Source: Candidatus Trichorickettsia mobilis
GTDB taxonomy: Bacteria > Pseudomonadota > Alphaproteobacteria > Rickettsiales > Rickettsiaceae
Direction of reading: 5' to 3'
DNA: 64,000 bases
NCBI RefSeq assembly: GCF_963422225.1
Contig: NZ_OY728607.1
Coordinates: 1,537,001 to 1,601,000, forward strand
Below the pieces are notes generated by a model. That model did no database searches. It was not told the DNA's origin and worked only from the letters and a program-made list of their open reading frames with translations. A program made the position numbers and the translations under genes. Below are positions 34,199 through 43,392 of the stretch, piece after piece (position 1 is the stretch's first letter; each line of letters begins with the position of its first letter).

Positions 34199-35167
34199 CT
34201 ATATTTTGAAATTTTGAGCTAACTCTACAAGTTCTTCAGTCACTAAATTCTGTCCTTCGTTACCAAAAGCTTCAATTATTATAGTGGCAGCATCCTGCTT
34301 TGCTAGTGGTGCAGCTGGATCTTGTAGAGCATCTGTTAATAATTTTATAGTATTTGGAGTTAATTTAACATTTATGTTATTTTCAAATTTACGAGCTAGA
34401 GACTTCAGATTCTTATATTTATTGACAGCATTCTCTTGATTCTATATAGATTTACTGGCTCCTGCTAGTTCAACAAGGTCTTTAGGAACTGTAAGATTTT
34501 CTGATCCTACTTGTCCAACATGTTTTATCGCTTCAGTAATAATAAATATAGCATCTTGCTTGGCCTTAGGTTCTGCGCTAGGGTTATTTAATATTACTCT
34601 TAACTGATTAAGTATGGGCTCGCTAAATTCTTTGACAGCCACTTGGTTATCTTTAAAACCTTCGGCTATAATTGAAATTAATTTATGATTAACGTTATTT
34701 TGAGGCAGTAGTTGAGGCGATAGTAGCACAACGTTCTGAGTTTGGCTTTTAAGGGCTTCTGGTATGTTTTGTCCATTTTTTACCGCTGAATTAATGATAA
34801 ATACCGCTGTTTCTTTTGCTAAAGTCTCTGAATTTGGATCACTTAGAACTTGTTCTAGTAAATTCAAAGTAGTCGGTACTAACTTAATATCCTCTCCTCT
34901 CTCAAAGCTAGCCTGCAATATCGTAAGCAAGGGCAAGCTGGCATTAGTTGGCTTACTATATGTTAGGTTATCCGGAATAAAATTGTCTTTTTCTACTTTT
35001 TGAAAACTGAAGTCAAGTATATCTTGTGGTAACATACCTGAGTTGTTGGCTTTATCACCAGATTGTAAGTAAAGTACTTTCTGCTGATTTATCTTATTTA
35101 GCTCTGTTTGCACTAAATTTTTATTACTTGCAAGAATTCTATCTATATTATTTGTAGCTTTCACCAT
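34199..35167 (-). pseudogene. Helical-repeat protein split by an amber codon
   Basis: The 241-residue ORF at 34442-35167 ends with TAG (34442-34444) after GASKSI. The same frame then stays open for 81 more codons to 34199, reading NQENAVNKYKNLKSL and LTPNTIKLLTDALQDP, LAKQDAATIIIEAFGN. That segment repeats the pattern found earlier (LNLLEQVLSDPNSETLAKET and LNQLRVILNNPSAEPKAKQD), so the downstream part belongs to the same gene. The full product would have three units of about 80 residues resembling ARM/HEAT helices. Function is unknown. It is either a decaying gene or, less likely, a site of stop readthrough. Confidence 0.75.
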
Positions 35168-35423
35168 AAAAAATTATTCCATAAATAAACATACTTATTA
35201 TTAAGTGTCGTTTATTAATAAATTAATTAATAGTATAATACTTAGGTTTATTACATAAAGTAACTTCGCTGTAGTTATTTTACCATAATGATGTTGCATA
35301 GCCTGGAGGATTATTGAATTAGATTAAGTAGCTAATCATAGATAACAAACGTAACATTAAGGACATTAACAGCTTCATTCTCAATATCAAAAAAGCAAAA
35401 AATCAACCTGGTAAATACTGTAA

Positions 35424-36797
35424 CTATTGATTTCTAAGTGTATATTGCATCATAAAAGCTACCCACGCTCCAATATATACCCACCATAATTGCCATACAC
35501 TATAAGAAATCATTCCTATAATAAGATAATTCACAAAACACGCATATCCAACAATACAAAAATATTTATTATCACCCATGTTGTTGCTAATTTTCTTCAA
35601 CCATTTATTAATTGTTATCAATAATAATAAAAAACCTACTATACCTAAATCCAATAAAATTTGTAAAATGTTGTTATGTGGATGTAATGGCAAAGGTGAC
35701 CAATGATATTGATGGTAATCAATCATGTCATCTTCATCAATAGATATAAATTTAGCAGCACCAATACCAAACCCTATTATCGGCTTTTCCAATATTTTAT
35801 TGGCAACAAAATTCCAAATAAACAAACGATGCTTAGCAGAATCAGCTATAAAATTTGTATATTTATCGGATAAATCTCTGGGCGAGATATTGTAAACTAT
35901 AAAAGGCAAGGATACTGCGCCAATTAATATAATAATACGTAATAATTTATAAAATCTTTCAGTAAAGAGTGAGCCTAGAATAAATACAAAGCCCCCACAA
36001 ATAAAACCAAGAAAACTAGCTAGACCATCTGATATGCTTAATAAATAAAAAACTACTATATACAATGCTAGTGCGTACCAATACTGCTTATTCTTAACTA
36101 AGATACCTATGACCACCCATGATGTTACCGACAATAAAGCGCAACCTCTATCCAGCATGTATAAAAAATATTCTTTAGTGTTGCTTTGAAATAACTGTCG
36201 AAATGACCGTGATAAAATACCGTGAGAATTTTTTTCAATAAAAAACAATATTATTGCAGCAACTATTCCTATGATCAAAAAAACTTTTATCTTTTTTTGT
36301 AGCCCTATATTATCACTCACCGCACTTATATTATCTTGTAAAATAATACTAATTAATATTATCGAAAAAGTAGAGATAGACAACCAAAGACTTGCAAAAA
36401 TATTTATTGACCACACACTACTAAATATACTCCAACTAATAAACAGACACTCCATTATATAGTTTTTTGTTGCAAATTTAGTTAGATACTCATTAAACTT
36501 ACTACTAATTGCATATTTATGATGTTGAGCTTGCGGTAATATTTTTGGAACACTCAGAGCTTCATCAGCATTTACACTACGTCTATCTAACTTGTGCGCT
36601 TCATGAGATATATTTAGAAAATTAGTGTATTGATCTGTTTCACTGTTTATGTTCTTGGAGCGTATTATTTTTTTACAAAAATTTGCTAGAAATAGCAAAA
36701 AGAAAACTGTGACAGTTACAGAAGCAGATAAACCAGCAAGCATACCCATTGCCGGAATTATAAAAGTTATAAATGGTAAAATATTATTTACAGACAT
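35424..36797 (-). CDS. O-antigen ligase/polymerase-like membrane protein
   Basis: A 457-residue protein with about ten hydrophobic segments and the large periplasmic loop of the Wzy/WaaL family. The motif LHPHNNILQILLDLGIVGFL near residues 365-385 is typical, preceded by KPIIGFGIGAAKF. It probably joins or polymerises surface polysaccharide at the periplasmic face of the inner membrane. Residues about 75-115 (hydrophilic, ending SSKFNEYLTKFATKN) resemble the end of the RPE peptide in LigA ([11 protein letters not shown]), suggesting an old RPE insertion. It overlaps the DUF2155 gene by 10 bases. Confidence 0.8.
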   Translation of the reverse strand: MSVNNILPFITFIIPAMGMLAGLSASVTVTVFFLLFLANFCKKIIRSKNINSETDQYTNFLNISHEAHKLDRRSVNADEALSVPKILPQAQHHKYAISSKFNEYLTKFATKNYIMECLFISWSIFSSVWSINIFASLWLSISTFSIILISIILQDNISAVSDNIGLQKKIKVFLIIGIVAAIILFFIEKNSHGILSRSFRQLFQSNTKEYFLYMLDRGCALLSVTSWVVIGILVKNKQYWYALALYIVVFYLLSISDGLASFLGFICGGFVFILGSLFTERFYKLLRIIILIGAVSLPFIVYNISPRDLSDKYTNFIADSAKHRLFIWNFVANKILEKPIIGFGIGAAKFISIDEDDMIDYHQYHWSPLPLHPHNNILQILLDLGIVGFLLLLITINKWLKKISNNMGDNKYFCIVGYACFVNYLIIGMISYSVWQLWWVYIGAWVAFMMQYTLRNQ

Positions 36798-37360
36798 TCT
36801 TTGATAAATACTTCATATACTGGATGCTCTAATGTAGAAATTCCTATATTAGATATCATCCAACCTTGAAAAACCATTATAGGATCTTCTTCAGTTTTAT
36901 TTTCTATTATAGTTAGTAAGACTTTATCATCAGGAGCATATGGGTCTAAATTTTTTATACATCTATGAATCTTAACTTCAATATTGCCAAAATATTGAAC
37001 TTCTCCAATAGCAAGCGTCATTTCTTTAGATTTTGCAGTAATTTTATTTAAAGCGATAATTTTAGCTTTGTCATAATTTTTTAAGGTCACCTCACTATTA
37101 CTACTAATAGCATCTGGCTTTAATTTTTTATCCACAGGAATATCAATTGATGAAGGTGCAGTTAATGGTAACTGCGTTTTATCTTCAATATTTACTTCTT
37201 CATCTGTAGTAAGTAACTCTTCCATATTACTAGCTTCGTCGATAGTAGCATAAGTATCAACTATAAATGAGCTGCAGGTAATTACTAATAAACATATAAT
37301 AATCAATAACTTACTATATTGTTTTTTCAACTTGTTGCTGCTAGCTATATATAAATCCAT
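36788..37360 (-). CDS. DUF2155 domain protein
   Basis: A 190-residue protein with an N-terminal hydrophobic segment (about residues 15-38) that acts as signal or anchor. The C-terminal DUF2155 domain starts ALNKITAKSKEMTLAIGEVQ and contains FGNIEVKIHRC, VFQGWMISN and ALEHPVYEVF-like (STLEHPVYEVFI). The domain is common in alphaproteobacteria and its function is unknown; it is likely periplasmic. The gene is upstream of and overlaps the O-antigen-ligase-like gene, so they probably form an operon. Confidence 0.8.
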   Translation of the reverse strand: MDLYIASSNKLKKQYSKLLIIICLLVITCSSFIVDTYATIDEASNMEELLTTDEEVNIEDKTQLPLTAPSSIDIPVDKKLKPDAISSNSEVTLKNYDKAKIIALNKITAKSKEMTLAIGEVQYFGNIEVKIHRCIKNLDPYAPDDKVLLTIIENKTEEDPIMVFQGWMISNIGISTLEHPVYEVFIKECL

Positions 37361-37382
37361 TAATTGTATAATCTCAGAAGCA

Positions 37383-37423
37383 TTAATAAACCATATGCAT
37401 CAGTGATGCATATGGTTTATTAA
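37383..37423. repeat. 41-bp perfect palindrome
   Basis: Arms TTAATAAACCATATGCATCA (37383-37402) and their exact complement (37404-37423) are separated by a single G. It lies 23 bases upstream of the DUF2155 start codon. It may be an operator, a strong hairpin or a small repeat. Confidence 0.8.
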
Positions 37424-37460
37424 GATCTCAAATTTAGTTGAATATTCTAGCTTAAATTAT

Positions 37461-37704
37461 AAGAGTGTTCAACGAACATACGCACCAAGTTAAGGAAAAG
37501 AGGCGACACAAAACGTCTTGCTTGAAACCACGTTAGTGGTCTTGCGGCAATCCAGTAAACGTTTTATTTTCTGGATTGCTTCAGGCTTTACGCCTCGCAA
37601 TGACGGGCTTTTGGAGTGTTTTTTAGCCACTTCAAATTTGTGTGGATAATCAGCTCGCAATGACGAGGAGCGGCTCGCTTCTTTTTCTTAACTGATCCTA
37701 GATT
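37461..37704. repeat. Palindromic element with GCAATCCAG hairpins
   Basis: This fills the 364-base gap between the DUF2155 and porin genes. Outer arms AGTTAAGGAAAAGAGGCG (near 37485) and CGCTTCTTTTTCTTAACT (near 37671) are inverted. Inside, GGCAATCCAG and CTGGATTGC face each other, and TCGCAATGACG occurs twice. The same motifs recur near 42.7, 46.65, 52.3 and 61.65 kb. Confidence 0.7.
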
Positions 37705-37725
37705 GAACGCCCTCCAAATTATCGA

Positions 37726-39003
37726 CTATAATTTTAATTTCGCGCCAATAATTGCCACTGTACCTTTGGTTTTTTTATTGGGAGCTTCTGGGGAATAAAA
37801 ACTTGGTTTACCTTTAGCCTGAAAATATGCTATCTCTGCATAAGGCAATAATCCTGCTCCTAATTTATATTCTGTACCTAATGTAACAGCATCAAGTGTA
37901 TTCTTGAATTGCTGTGACTTAAAGTAAGAAAGACTGGTTTTAATTGGCCCTTGGCCGTAAGCTATAGCACCATTATAATAATTAGTACTACGTCCACCTT
38001 TATGGTATTCCTTAGATGTTAAACTTTTACCTAAACTACCATATGATACCGCATATGAAAAATTACCATGAGTTAAAATAGCTCCAAGATTATAAGTACG
38101 TAAATCACTTAATTTACAATTCTTATATAGTGTGCCGTCTTTTGTATTGTCTGAATAATCAGTATAGATCGCACTTTTACCAGCAGAATTGCCATATTCA
38201 CCAGTAGCTGCCAGCTTTAAATCAACACCATCAGCAATATGATGCTCGTATGATATACCAGCAGAGAAAGCGTTTCTTACATTTCTATCTAAGCTTGCTG
38301 CCATTTTATTAGCTTCACTAGGCAATTTAACTACAGCACGACCTCCTCCCAAACGATCATGACCGGTGACTGCCACATTACTAGAATCTGGGATATAAGA
38401 GACGCCAACCTGGAATCCTTGCATTTTAGGAGTAAAATATGAAATCTTTCTTGATGGCTCAGTTTTATCATTTAGCTGATTAAGTTCTATTTTATGAGTT
38501 GAATCAAAAAAGAAACTATAAAAAGCAAATTCTGGAGCCAGTTCTTTATAAGTCACATTTGCTCCAGCAAGATTAGCGTATGTTCCGAAATCATCACCAG
38601 TAGCAGCCGCTATATCATAAGCAGTTATTCTCATTTTAGACCCAGCATCATAAGGAGACCCTGCTTCTACTTTACCATATCCTGACTCTACAAAAAGATG
38701 TGAACCATTATAACTAGGAGATCTCTTGGCGAGAGTGGTAGGCATCAACACTACCTTACCACCATAAGTTACATCTTTAAAAGTTTGCGATACAGTAGCT
38801 GCTAAAGCTGCCTCAGTATAAAATGCTACAGCTTTATTATGCTTAGAAAGATTTTTTTCTGTACTCTGCAATTTATTTTGGCTTTTAAAACCAGACTGAA
38901 AATGAAATAACCCTTCTAGCTTTACTTCGGTATCAGATGATACCGTAGTCGCAAGAGCGGAACTTGTTATACAAAGGATACTTAAAAACAATATTTTTTT
39001 CAT
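37726..39003 (-). CDS. Porin-like outer-membrane protein
   Basis: About 425 residues with a signal peptide (MKKILFLSILCITSSALA, then TTVSSD). The start at 39003 is chosen because it begins the signal peptide; an upstream ATG would add six residues. The rest alternates short polar and aromatic segments typical of 16-strand general porins: EVKLEGLFHFQSGF at the start, KISYFTPKMQGFQVGVSYIP in the middle, and a last strand ending IIGAKLKL. A paralogue with the same layout lies at 40474-41679. Both flank dcd-secB. Confidence 0.82.
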   Translation of the reverse strand: MKKILFLSILCITSSALATTVSSDTEVKLEGLFHFQSGFKSQNKLQSTEKNLSKHNKAVAFYTEAALAATVSQTFKDVTYGGKVVLMPTTLAKRSPSYNGSHLFVESGYGKVEAGSPYDAGSKMRITAYDIAAATGDDFGTYANLAGANVTYKELAPEFAFYSFFFDSTHKIELNQLNDKTEPSRKISYFTPKMQGFQVGVSYIPDSSNVAVTGHDRLGGGRAVVKLPSEANKMAASLDRNVRNAFSAGISYEHHIADGVDLKLAATGEYGNSAGKSAIYTDYSDNTKDGTLYKNCKLSDLRTYNLGAILTHGNFSYAVSYGSLGKSLTSKEYHKGGRSTNYYNGAIAYGQGPIKTSLSYFKSQQFKNTLDAVTLGTEYKLGAGLLPYAEIAYFQAKGKPSFYSPEAPNKKTKGTVAIIGAKLKL

Positions 39004-39231
39004 AAAACAACCTAAACACAATAAACTTAAAATAACGCCAATTTAATTATATAATACACTTAAATATATCAAATCACAAATATCACCTTAAAATGCATAC
39101 TTATAGTTTAATACTCTATAAACAACAACAAATTACCTCAAGTAATTTCATCAACTAATATTGCTAAATTAACTGCAATTAATATTAAGCGCTATTATTA
39201 TCACATTCTGATAATCCTAAACTTAAGATTA

Positions 39232-39267
39232 CTTGACAAAACTCAAAATTCTAAATAATTTGTCAAG
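39232..39267. promoter_or_regulatory. Inverted repeat in the porin/dcd divergent region
   Basis: CTTGACAAA (39232-39240) and TTTGTCAAG (39259-39267) are perfect 9-bp inverted repeats 18 bases apart, in the 312-base region between two divergent genes. The left arm contains TTGACA, a good -35 box. It may be an operator over the dcd promoter. Nothing else was recognised in this gap. Confidence 0.35.
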
Positions 39268-39315
39268 ATACAATATATATACTTATTATTAATTAACAAT
39301 TTAAGGTTCTACATA

Positions 39316-39882
39316 GTGGCAATCAAATCAGATAAATGGATAAATGAAATGTCCACTAAATATAACATGATTTCGCCTTTTATTCCAGAACAAATCAAAA
39401 TACAAGACCATCAACCAATTATTTCTTATGGTTTATCATCTTATGGTTATGATGCACGTGTGTCTAAAGAATTTAAAATATTTACCAATCTTAATTCCAC
39501 AATCGTCGATCCCAAAAATTTTGACCATCATAATCTAGTAAGCAAAGAAACTGAGGTTTGTATTATTCCACCTAACAGCTTTGCATTAGCTCGCACTGTT
39601 GAATATTTTAAAATACCACGAGATGTATTAGTAATTTGCGTCGGTAAGTCTACATATGCTAGATGTGGAATAATAGTTAATGTAACTCCCTTAGAACCAG
39701 AATGGGAAGGTTACGTAACCCTAGAATTTTCAAACACTACCCCTTTACCGGCAAAAATTTACGCTAATGAAGGTGCTTGCCAGTTTTTGTTTTTATCTGG
39801 AGATCAGGAATGTACTGTTTCTTATGCTGATCGCAATGGCAAATACATGAATCAAACCGATATAACTTTACCTAAATTATGA
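39316..39882 (+). CDS. dcd: dCTP deaminase
   Basis: Converts dCTP to dUTP, the main route to dTTP in many proteobacteria. The 188-residue enzyme has [14 protein letters not shown] near residue 38, [20 protein letters not shown] with the catalytic Glu and [20 protein letters not shown]. It starts with GTG. secB follows 22 bases later, so they form an operon. Confidence 0.96.
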   Translation: MAIKSDKWINEMSTKYNMISPFIPEQIKIQDHQPIISYGLSSYGYDARVSKEFKIFTNLNSTIVDPKNFDHHNLVSKETEVCIIPPNSFALARTVEYFKIPRDVLVICVGKSTYARCGIIVNVTPLEPEWEGYVTLEFSNTTPLPAKIYANEGACQFLFLSGDQECTVSYADRNGKYMNQTDITLPKL

Positions 39883-39904
39883 ATAATCAAGAGAGAATTT
39901 TGTC

Positions 39905-40348
39905 ATGACAGAAAATCAAGCCATGCCCCATATTGCAATTAATGCACAATATATTAAAGATTTATCGTTTGAAAACCCGGCAGCACCAGGCTCATTGGCT
40001 AGCTTACCACGAAATCCAAACATTGATTTATCATTAGATTTGCATATCACACGCTTGCCTGAAGATAATTTTTTTGAAGTGGAATTAAGTATTGAAGCTA
40101 AAGCTCATAACGACGATCATACTCTATTTATTGTAGATCTTAAATATGCCGGAATATTTAATATTATTAATATACCAGACGAACAGCTCCAAGCTGTTCT
40201 TGCTATACATTGCCCGGCGATGATTTTTCCTTTTGCTCGAAAAATTGTAGCAGATGTAACCCAAGATGGCGGTTTTCAGCCACTAATGATCGATCCCATA
40301 GACTTTGGGGCTCTATATCATAAAAAATTATCAGAAACTGAAAACTAG
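39905..40348 (+). CDS. secB: Protein-export chaperone SecB
   Basis: A cytosolic tetrameric chaperone that holds preproteins unfolded for SecA. The 147-residue protein has [17 protein letters not shown] near the start, the acidic SecA-binding face [11 protein letters not shown], and [20 protein letters not shown] with [13 protein letters not shown]. It sits between dcd and a porin gene, which fits its role in outer-membrane protein export. The stop lies at the edge of a CTAGGCGTT repeat half. Confidence 0.96.
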   Translation: MTENQAMPHIAINAQYIKDLSFENPAAPGSLASLPRNPNIDLSLDLHITRLPEDNFFEVELSIEAKAHNDDHTLFIVDLKYAGIFNIINIPDEQLQAVLAIHCPAMIFPFARKIVADVTQDGGFQPLMIDPIDFGALYHKKLSETEN

Positions 40349-40473
40349 GCGTTCTATGGTTTTTGCATACAAAATTTATGGAGATTATTTATAGCTTTTG
40401 TTAGCAGGTTCGCAGTTTACATTATTAGAGAGCGTTCAATTTCAAATTCCATAAGCAAAAACTTAAAGGATTT

Positions 40474-41679
40474 ATGATAAAAATATCGACCTGTCTGCTT
40501 ATTATTTTATCTATTTTGTGTTCAATAAATAGTCTTGCAACAACCAACTCCAATGGTACTAAAGTAAAGCTTCAGGGTGGCTTTGATTTTCAAAGTGCAT
40601 TTCATGATCATAATGTCAAGCAAGCTTTATATTTATCGAGACTTAATAAGCAAGTCGCCTTTAATTCTTCTGGTCATATGAATCTCGATATAAAAAATAC
40701 TGATAATGATGCAGTTAATTTTGGTGCTAAAATTGGTCTTGAAATCACTTCCAAGAATGATAGAAAAGCAGCGTCATCTTTATATTTAATTACAAATTAT
40801 GGGAAATTGGAACTTGGTTCCGATAAAAGTGCTACCAATAAAATGAAAATCACCGGATATTCCGTTGGTGCAGGCACAGTAGGATCATGGGATAGCTGGA
40901 CTAGATTAGTTCGTTATCCCGACAAAATTGCTTATATAGTTAATTTTGGTAATTTTTTGGATTCTAAAACACGAGAAGGAGAAAAAGTAGAATATTCAAG
41001 AAAAATCACCTATTTCTCTCCCAACATCTCTGGATTTCAATTAGGAATAAGTTATATACCAGACTCTACTAATACCGGATATGCTAAGCACAATAATCCT
41101 GTACATCATAACCTTGCAAAACCTCTAAAACTTTCATTTGCTATCAAAGATGGAATTGGATACGGTTTATCTTTTGAGCATAAAGCCAGCAGCGACCTTA
41201 AAATTAAAACTGCCTTGGTAGGAGAAAGAGGAATTACAAGAGTAAAGCCATGTTGTAAGAGTATTGAGAATAAGAGTATTGAGAAATATACTAATCTTAA
41301 CACCTATCTTATTGGCTCGGAAATACATTATAAAGAATATGCGCTAGCAGCTTCTTATGGCAATTATTTACGCAGCCTTACATCACCAGATATAGATGAA
41401 TCTTCACGTAGCACCTACTTATATGGTATCGGTGGTCGTTATGAATATTCTGCCAAGATCGCTACAAGCTTACACTATTTTTTTAGTAACCATAAATCTA
41501 ATAAGTTTAATGCAATAACTTTGGCTGCTGATTATAAAATTGCTTCTGGTTTATTAACCTATGCTGAAACAACGCATTATACTACTAATGGCCAATTCTT
41601 TAATACAAAAACTAAAAAAATATCTTACGATAAGACTAAAGGAACTTTATTACTAGTTGGCCTTAAACTGGAATTTTAA
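40474..41679 (+). CDS. Porin-like outer-membrane protein (paralogue)
   Basis: A 401-residue porin-like protein with a signal peptide (MIKISTCLLIILSILCSINSL then ATTNS). It shares the pattern of the porin at 37726-39003: KVKLQGGFDFQSAFH, RKITYFSPNISGFQLGISYI, SLTS-containing loops and a final strand LLLVGLKLEF ending in Phe, the usual BAM-recognition residue. The two are diverged paralogues in opposite orientation around dcd-secB. Substrate specificity is unknown. Confidence 0.8.
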   Translation: MIKISTCLLIILSILCSINSLATTNSNGTKVKLQGGFDFQSAFHDHNVKQALYLSRLNKQVAFNSSGHMNLDIKNTDNDAVNFGAKIGLEITSKNDRKAASSLYLITNYGKLELGSDKSATNKMKITGYSVGAGTVGSWDSWTRLVRYPDKIAYIVNFGNFLDSKTREGEKVEYSRKITYFSPNISGFQLGISYIPDSTNTGYAKHNNPVHHNLAKPLKLSFAIKDGIGYGLSFEHKASSDLKIKTALVGERGITRVKPCCKSIENKSIEKYTNLNTYLIGSEIHYKEYALAASYGNYLRSLTSPDIDESSRSTYLYGIGGRYEYSAKIATSLHYFFSNHKSNKFNAITLAADYKIASGLLTYAETTHYTTNGQFFNTKTKKISYDKTKGTLLLVGLKLEF

Positions 41680-41829
41680 TTTATCGAATTATATTTTACT
41701 ATTCGCACTTTTTTACTAAAATATTAATAATTTCGCAAAATCATAGCAAAAATCTCTTGATTTTTTATTAAGAAGATGACATTATACTACCTTAGAGCTA
41801 ATGAAATTTGATTAAGAGAGATAAAAATA

Positions 41830-42567
41830 ATGAGAGTATTACTTATTGAAGATGATCCATCAACTGCAAAATCTATAGAGCTAACGCTAGCTGCTGAAGG
41901 GATAATCTGTGATACCGCAGAACTTGGTGAAGATGGAGTAGAAATCGGTAAGCTTTATGATTATGACATCATAGTTCTCGATTTAATGTTACCGGACATT
42001 GATGGTTACGAAGTATTATTGCGTCTAAGATCTGCAAAAATCAAAATTCCAATTTTAATCTTATCTGGATTATCATCAGTAGATCAAAAAATCAAAGGTC
42101 TTGGTTTTGGTGCCGACGATTATCTAACTAAGCCTTTTAATCGTGGAGAATTAGTAGCTCGAATTCAGGCAATTGTGCGCCGTTCTAAGGGTTATTCTGA
42201 ATCTGTAGTTAGATTTGATAAAGTATCAATTAATTTTGATACTAGAGTCGTTGAAGTTGATGGTTCAGCAGTACACTTAACCAATAAGGAATATGCAACC
42301 CTTGAATTACTAGCAATGCGTAAGGGTACCGTACTCAGCAAAGAGATGTTTCTCAATCATCTATACGGTAGTATGGACGAGCCAGAAATAAAAATTATAG
42401 ACGTATTTGTTTGTAAGCTACGTAAAAAATTAGCTGATGCTTCTGGGGGCACAAATTATATAGAAACTGTCTGGGGACGTGGATATATGCTCAAAGATTA
42501 TGAAAGTGCTGAATCACAAAATAATCCACAAAATAATTCACAGCATACCTTAGAATTTGAAAGATAA
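41830..42567 (+). CDS. ctrA: CtrA-type response regulator
   Basis: The alphaproteobacterial cell-cycle master regulator, an OmpR-family DNA-binding protein. The receiver domain has the acidic pair ED at 7-8, phosphorylation site Asp51 ([15 protein letters not shown]) and Lys101 (YLTKPF). The winged-helix domain keeps the near-invariant CtrA block [20 protein letters not shown] and WGRGYML. Its 245 residues include a Gln/Asn-rich tail. In Rickettsiales CtrA is retained and thought to regulate envelope and division genes; no CtrA site was confirmed here. An AAGAGAG ribosome-binding site precedes the ATG. Confidence 0.95.
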   Translation: MRVLLIEDDPSTAKSIELTLAAEGIICDTAELGEDGVEIGKLYDYDIIVLDLMLPDIDGYEVLLRLRSAKIKIPILILSGLSSVDQKIKGLGFGADDYLTKPFNRGELVARIQAIVRRSKGYSESVVRFDKVSINFDTRVVEVDGSAVHLTNKEYATLELLAMRKGTVLSKEMFLNHLYGSMDEPEIKIIDVFVCKLRKKLADASGGTNYIETVWGRGYMLKDYESAESQNNPQNNSQHTLEFER

Positions 42568-42688
42568 TAAGCTGCATAATGGTTTGTTAAAAACACTTAT
42601 AGCCGAAAGCAAAGTGTAGCAATCTAGAAATAGCAGAACGACTTAGTTTTTCACTGGATTGCTTCAACTTCGTCTCAAAGTTTGAGGT

Positions 42689-42870
42689 TGTAAGCGTTCA
42701 CGGTTTTTAAAAAAAGTCGTCTGAGCTGAGGCTTTTAGCCGAAGCAATCCAGAAGATCTAGTGCAAAAAACTGGATTGCTTCAGAGCTAAAGCTCTTCGC
42801 AATGACGTTGGTCGCTAGCTTTGTAAGTCGTATATTGACGTTCAATTTTAAAAACCGTGAACGGTCACTT
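42689..42870. repeat. Palindromic element with GTTCACGG termini
   Basis: Ends GTAAGCGTTCACGGTTTTTA and the inverted TAAAAACCGTGAACGGTCAC bound about 180 bp carrying AAGCAATCCAG/CTGGATTGCTTC hairpins. A large inverted copy of its interior lies at about 46590-46735. Similar termini occur at about 52268-52447 and near 61840-61865. It lies in the gap after ctrA, with no gene. Confidence 0.75.
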
Positions 42871-42903
42871 GACTTTGGATGGTTCAGCTACGGAGGTAAG
42901 CAC

Positions 42904-43392
42904 TCACTTTTCTTCAGTATAAACCCCCCATAAGAATTCTTTTTGTAACCATCCTTTATATTCTCCACATTGAATTTTACACCAATTCTCGGTAGCTTTA
43001 TGAAGTTGGCAACGAACATTGGGTGCTAGTTTTGCAATAATTTTATTTTCATTGTTTGGTGCAGCTAGCATTGGTACAATATTCTTAGCAATAACCACTA
43101 TAAATCGTTTGGCAGATAATACACTTGCATGAATCCAACCTCCTTCACCTTTAAGATCGCGAACTAGTCGCCATTGTCCATATTCTTCAATAATTTCTAC
43201 TGGCTCTCCTTTTTTAATAAATATCCATTCAATAGATGATTTAAAGTGTGGTCCAGCTCTAGCATTAACTTCATTAGACTTAATAGAAACAAATCTAGGT
43301 AGTGATAATTTTTTATTATCTGCTTGAACAATTCCAGAATATAATAAATAAATAATTATCAAGAAGCCTGCTAGGGCATTATTTTTAATCAT
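42904..43392 (-). CDS. SH3-domain envelope protein
   Basis: A protein of about 162 residues with a signal peptide or anchor (MIKNNALAGFLIIIYLLYSG) and two bacterial SH3-like units: VSIKSNEVNARAGPHFKSSI with EWIFIKKGEPVEIIEEYGQW, and VPMLAAPNNENKIIAKLAP with CQLHKATENWCKIQC. Such periplasmic SH3 proteins bind peptidoglycan or other envelope partners. I start at 43392, which overlaps the end of the antiporter gene by 8 bases; an upstream start at 43425 would extend the overlap and hide the signal peptide. Confidence 0.8.
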   Translation of the reverse strand: MIKNNALAGFLIIIYLLYSGIVQADNKKLSLPRFVSIKSNEVNARAGPHFKSSIEWIFIKKGEPVEIIEEYGQWRLVRDLKGEGGWIHASVLSAKRFIVVIAKNIVPMLAAPNNENKIIAKLAPNVRCQLHKATENWCKIQCGEYKGWLQKEFLWGVYTEEK

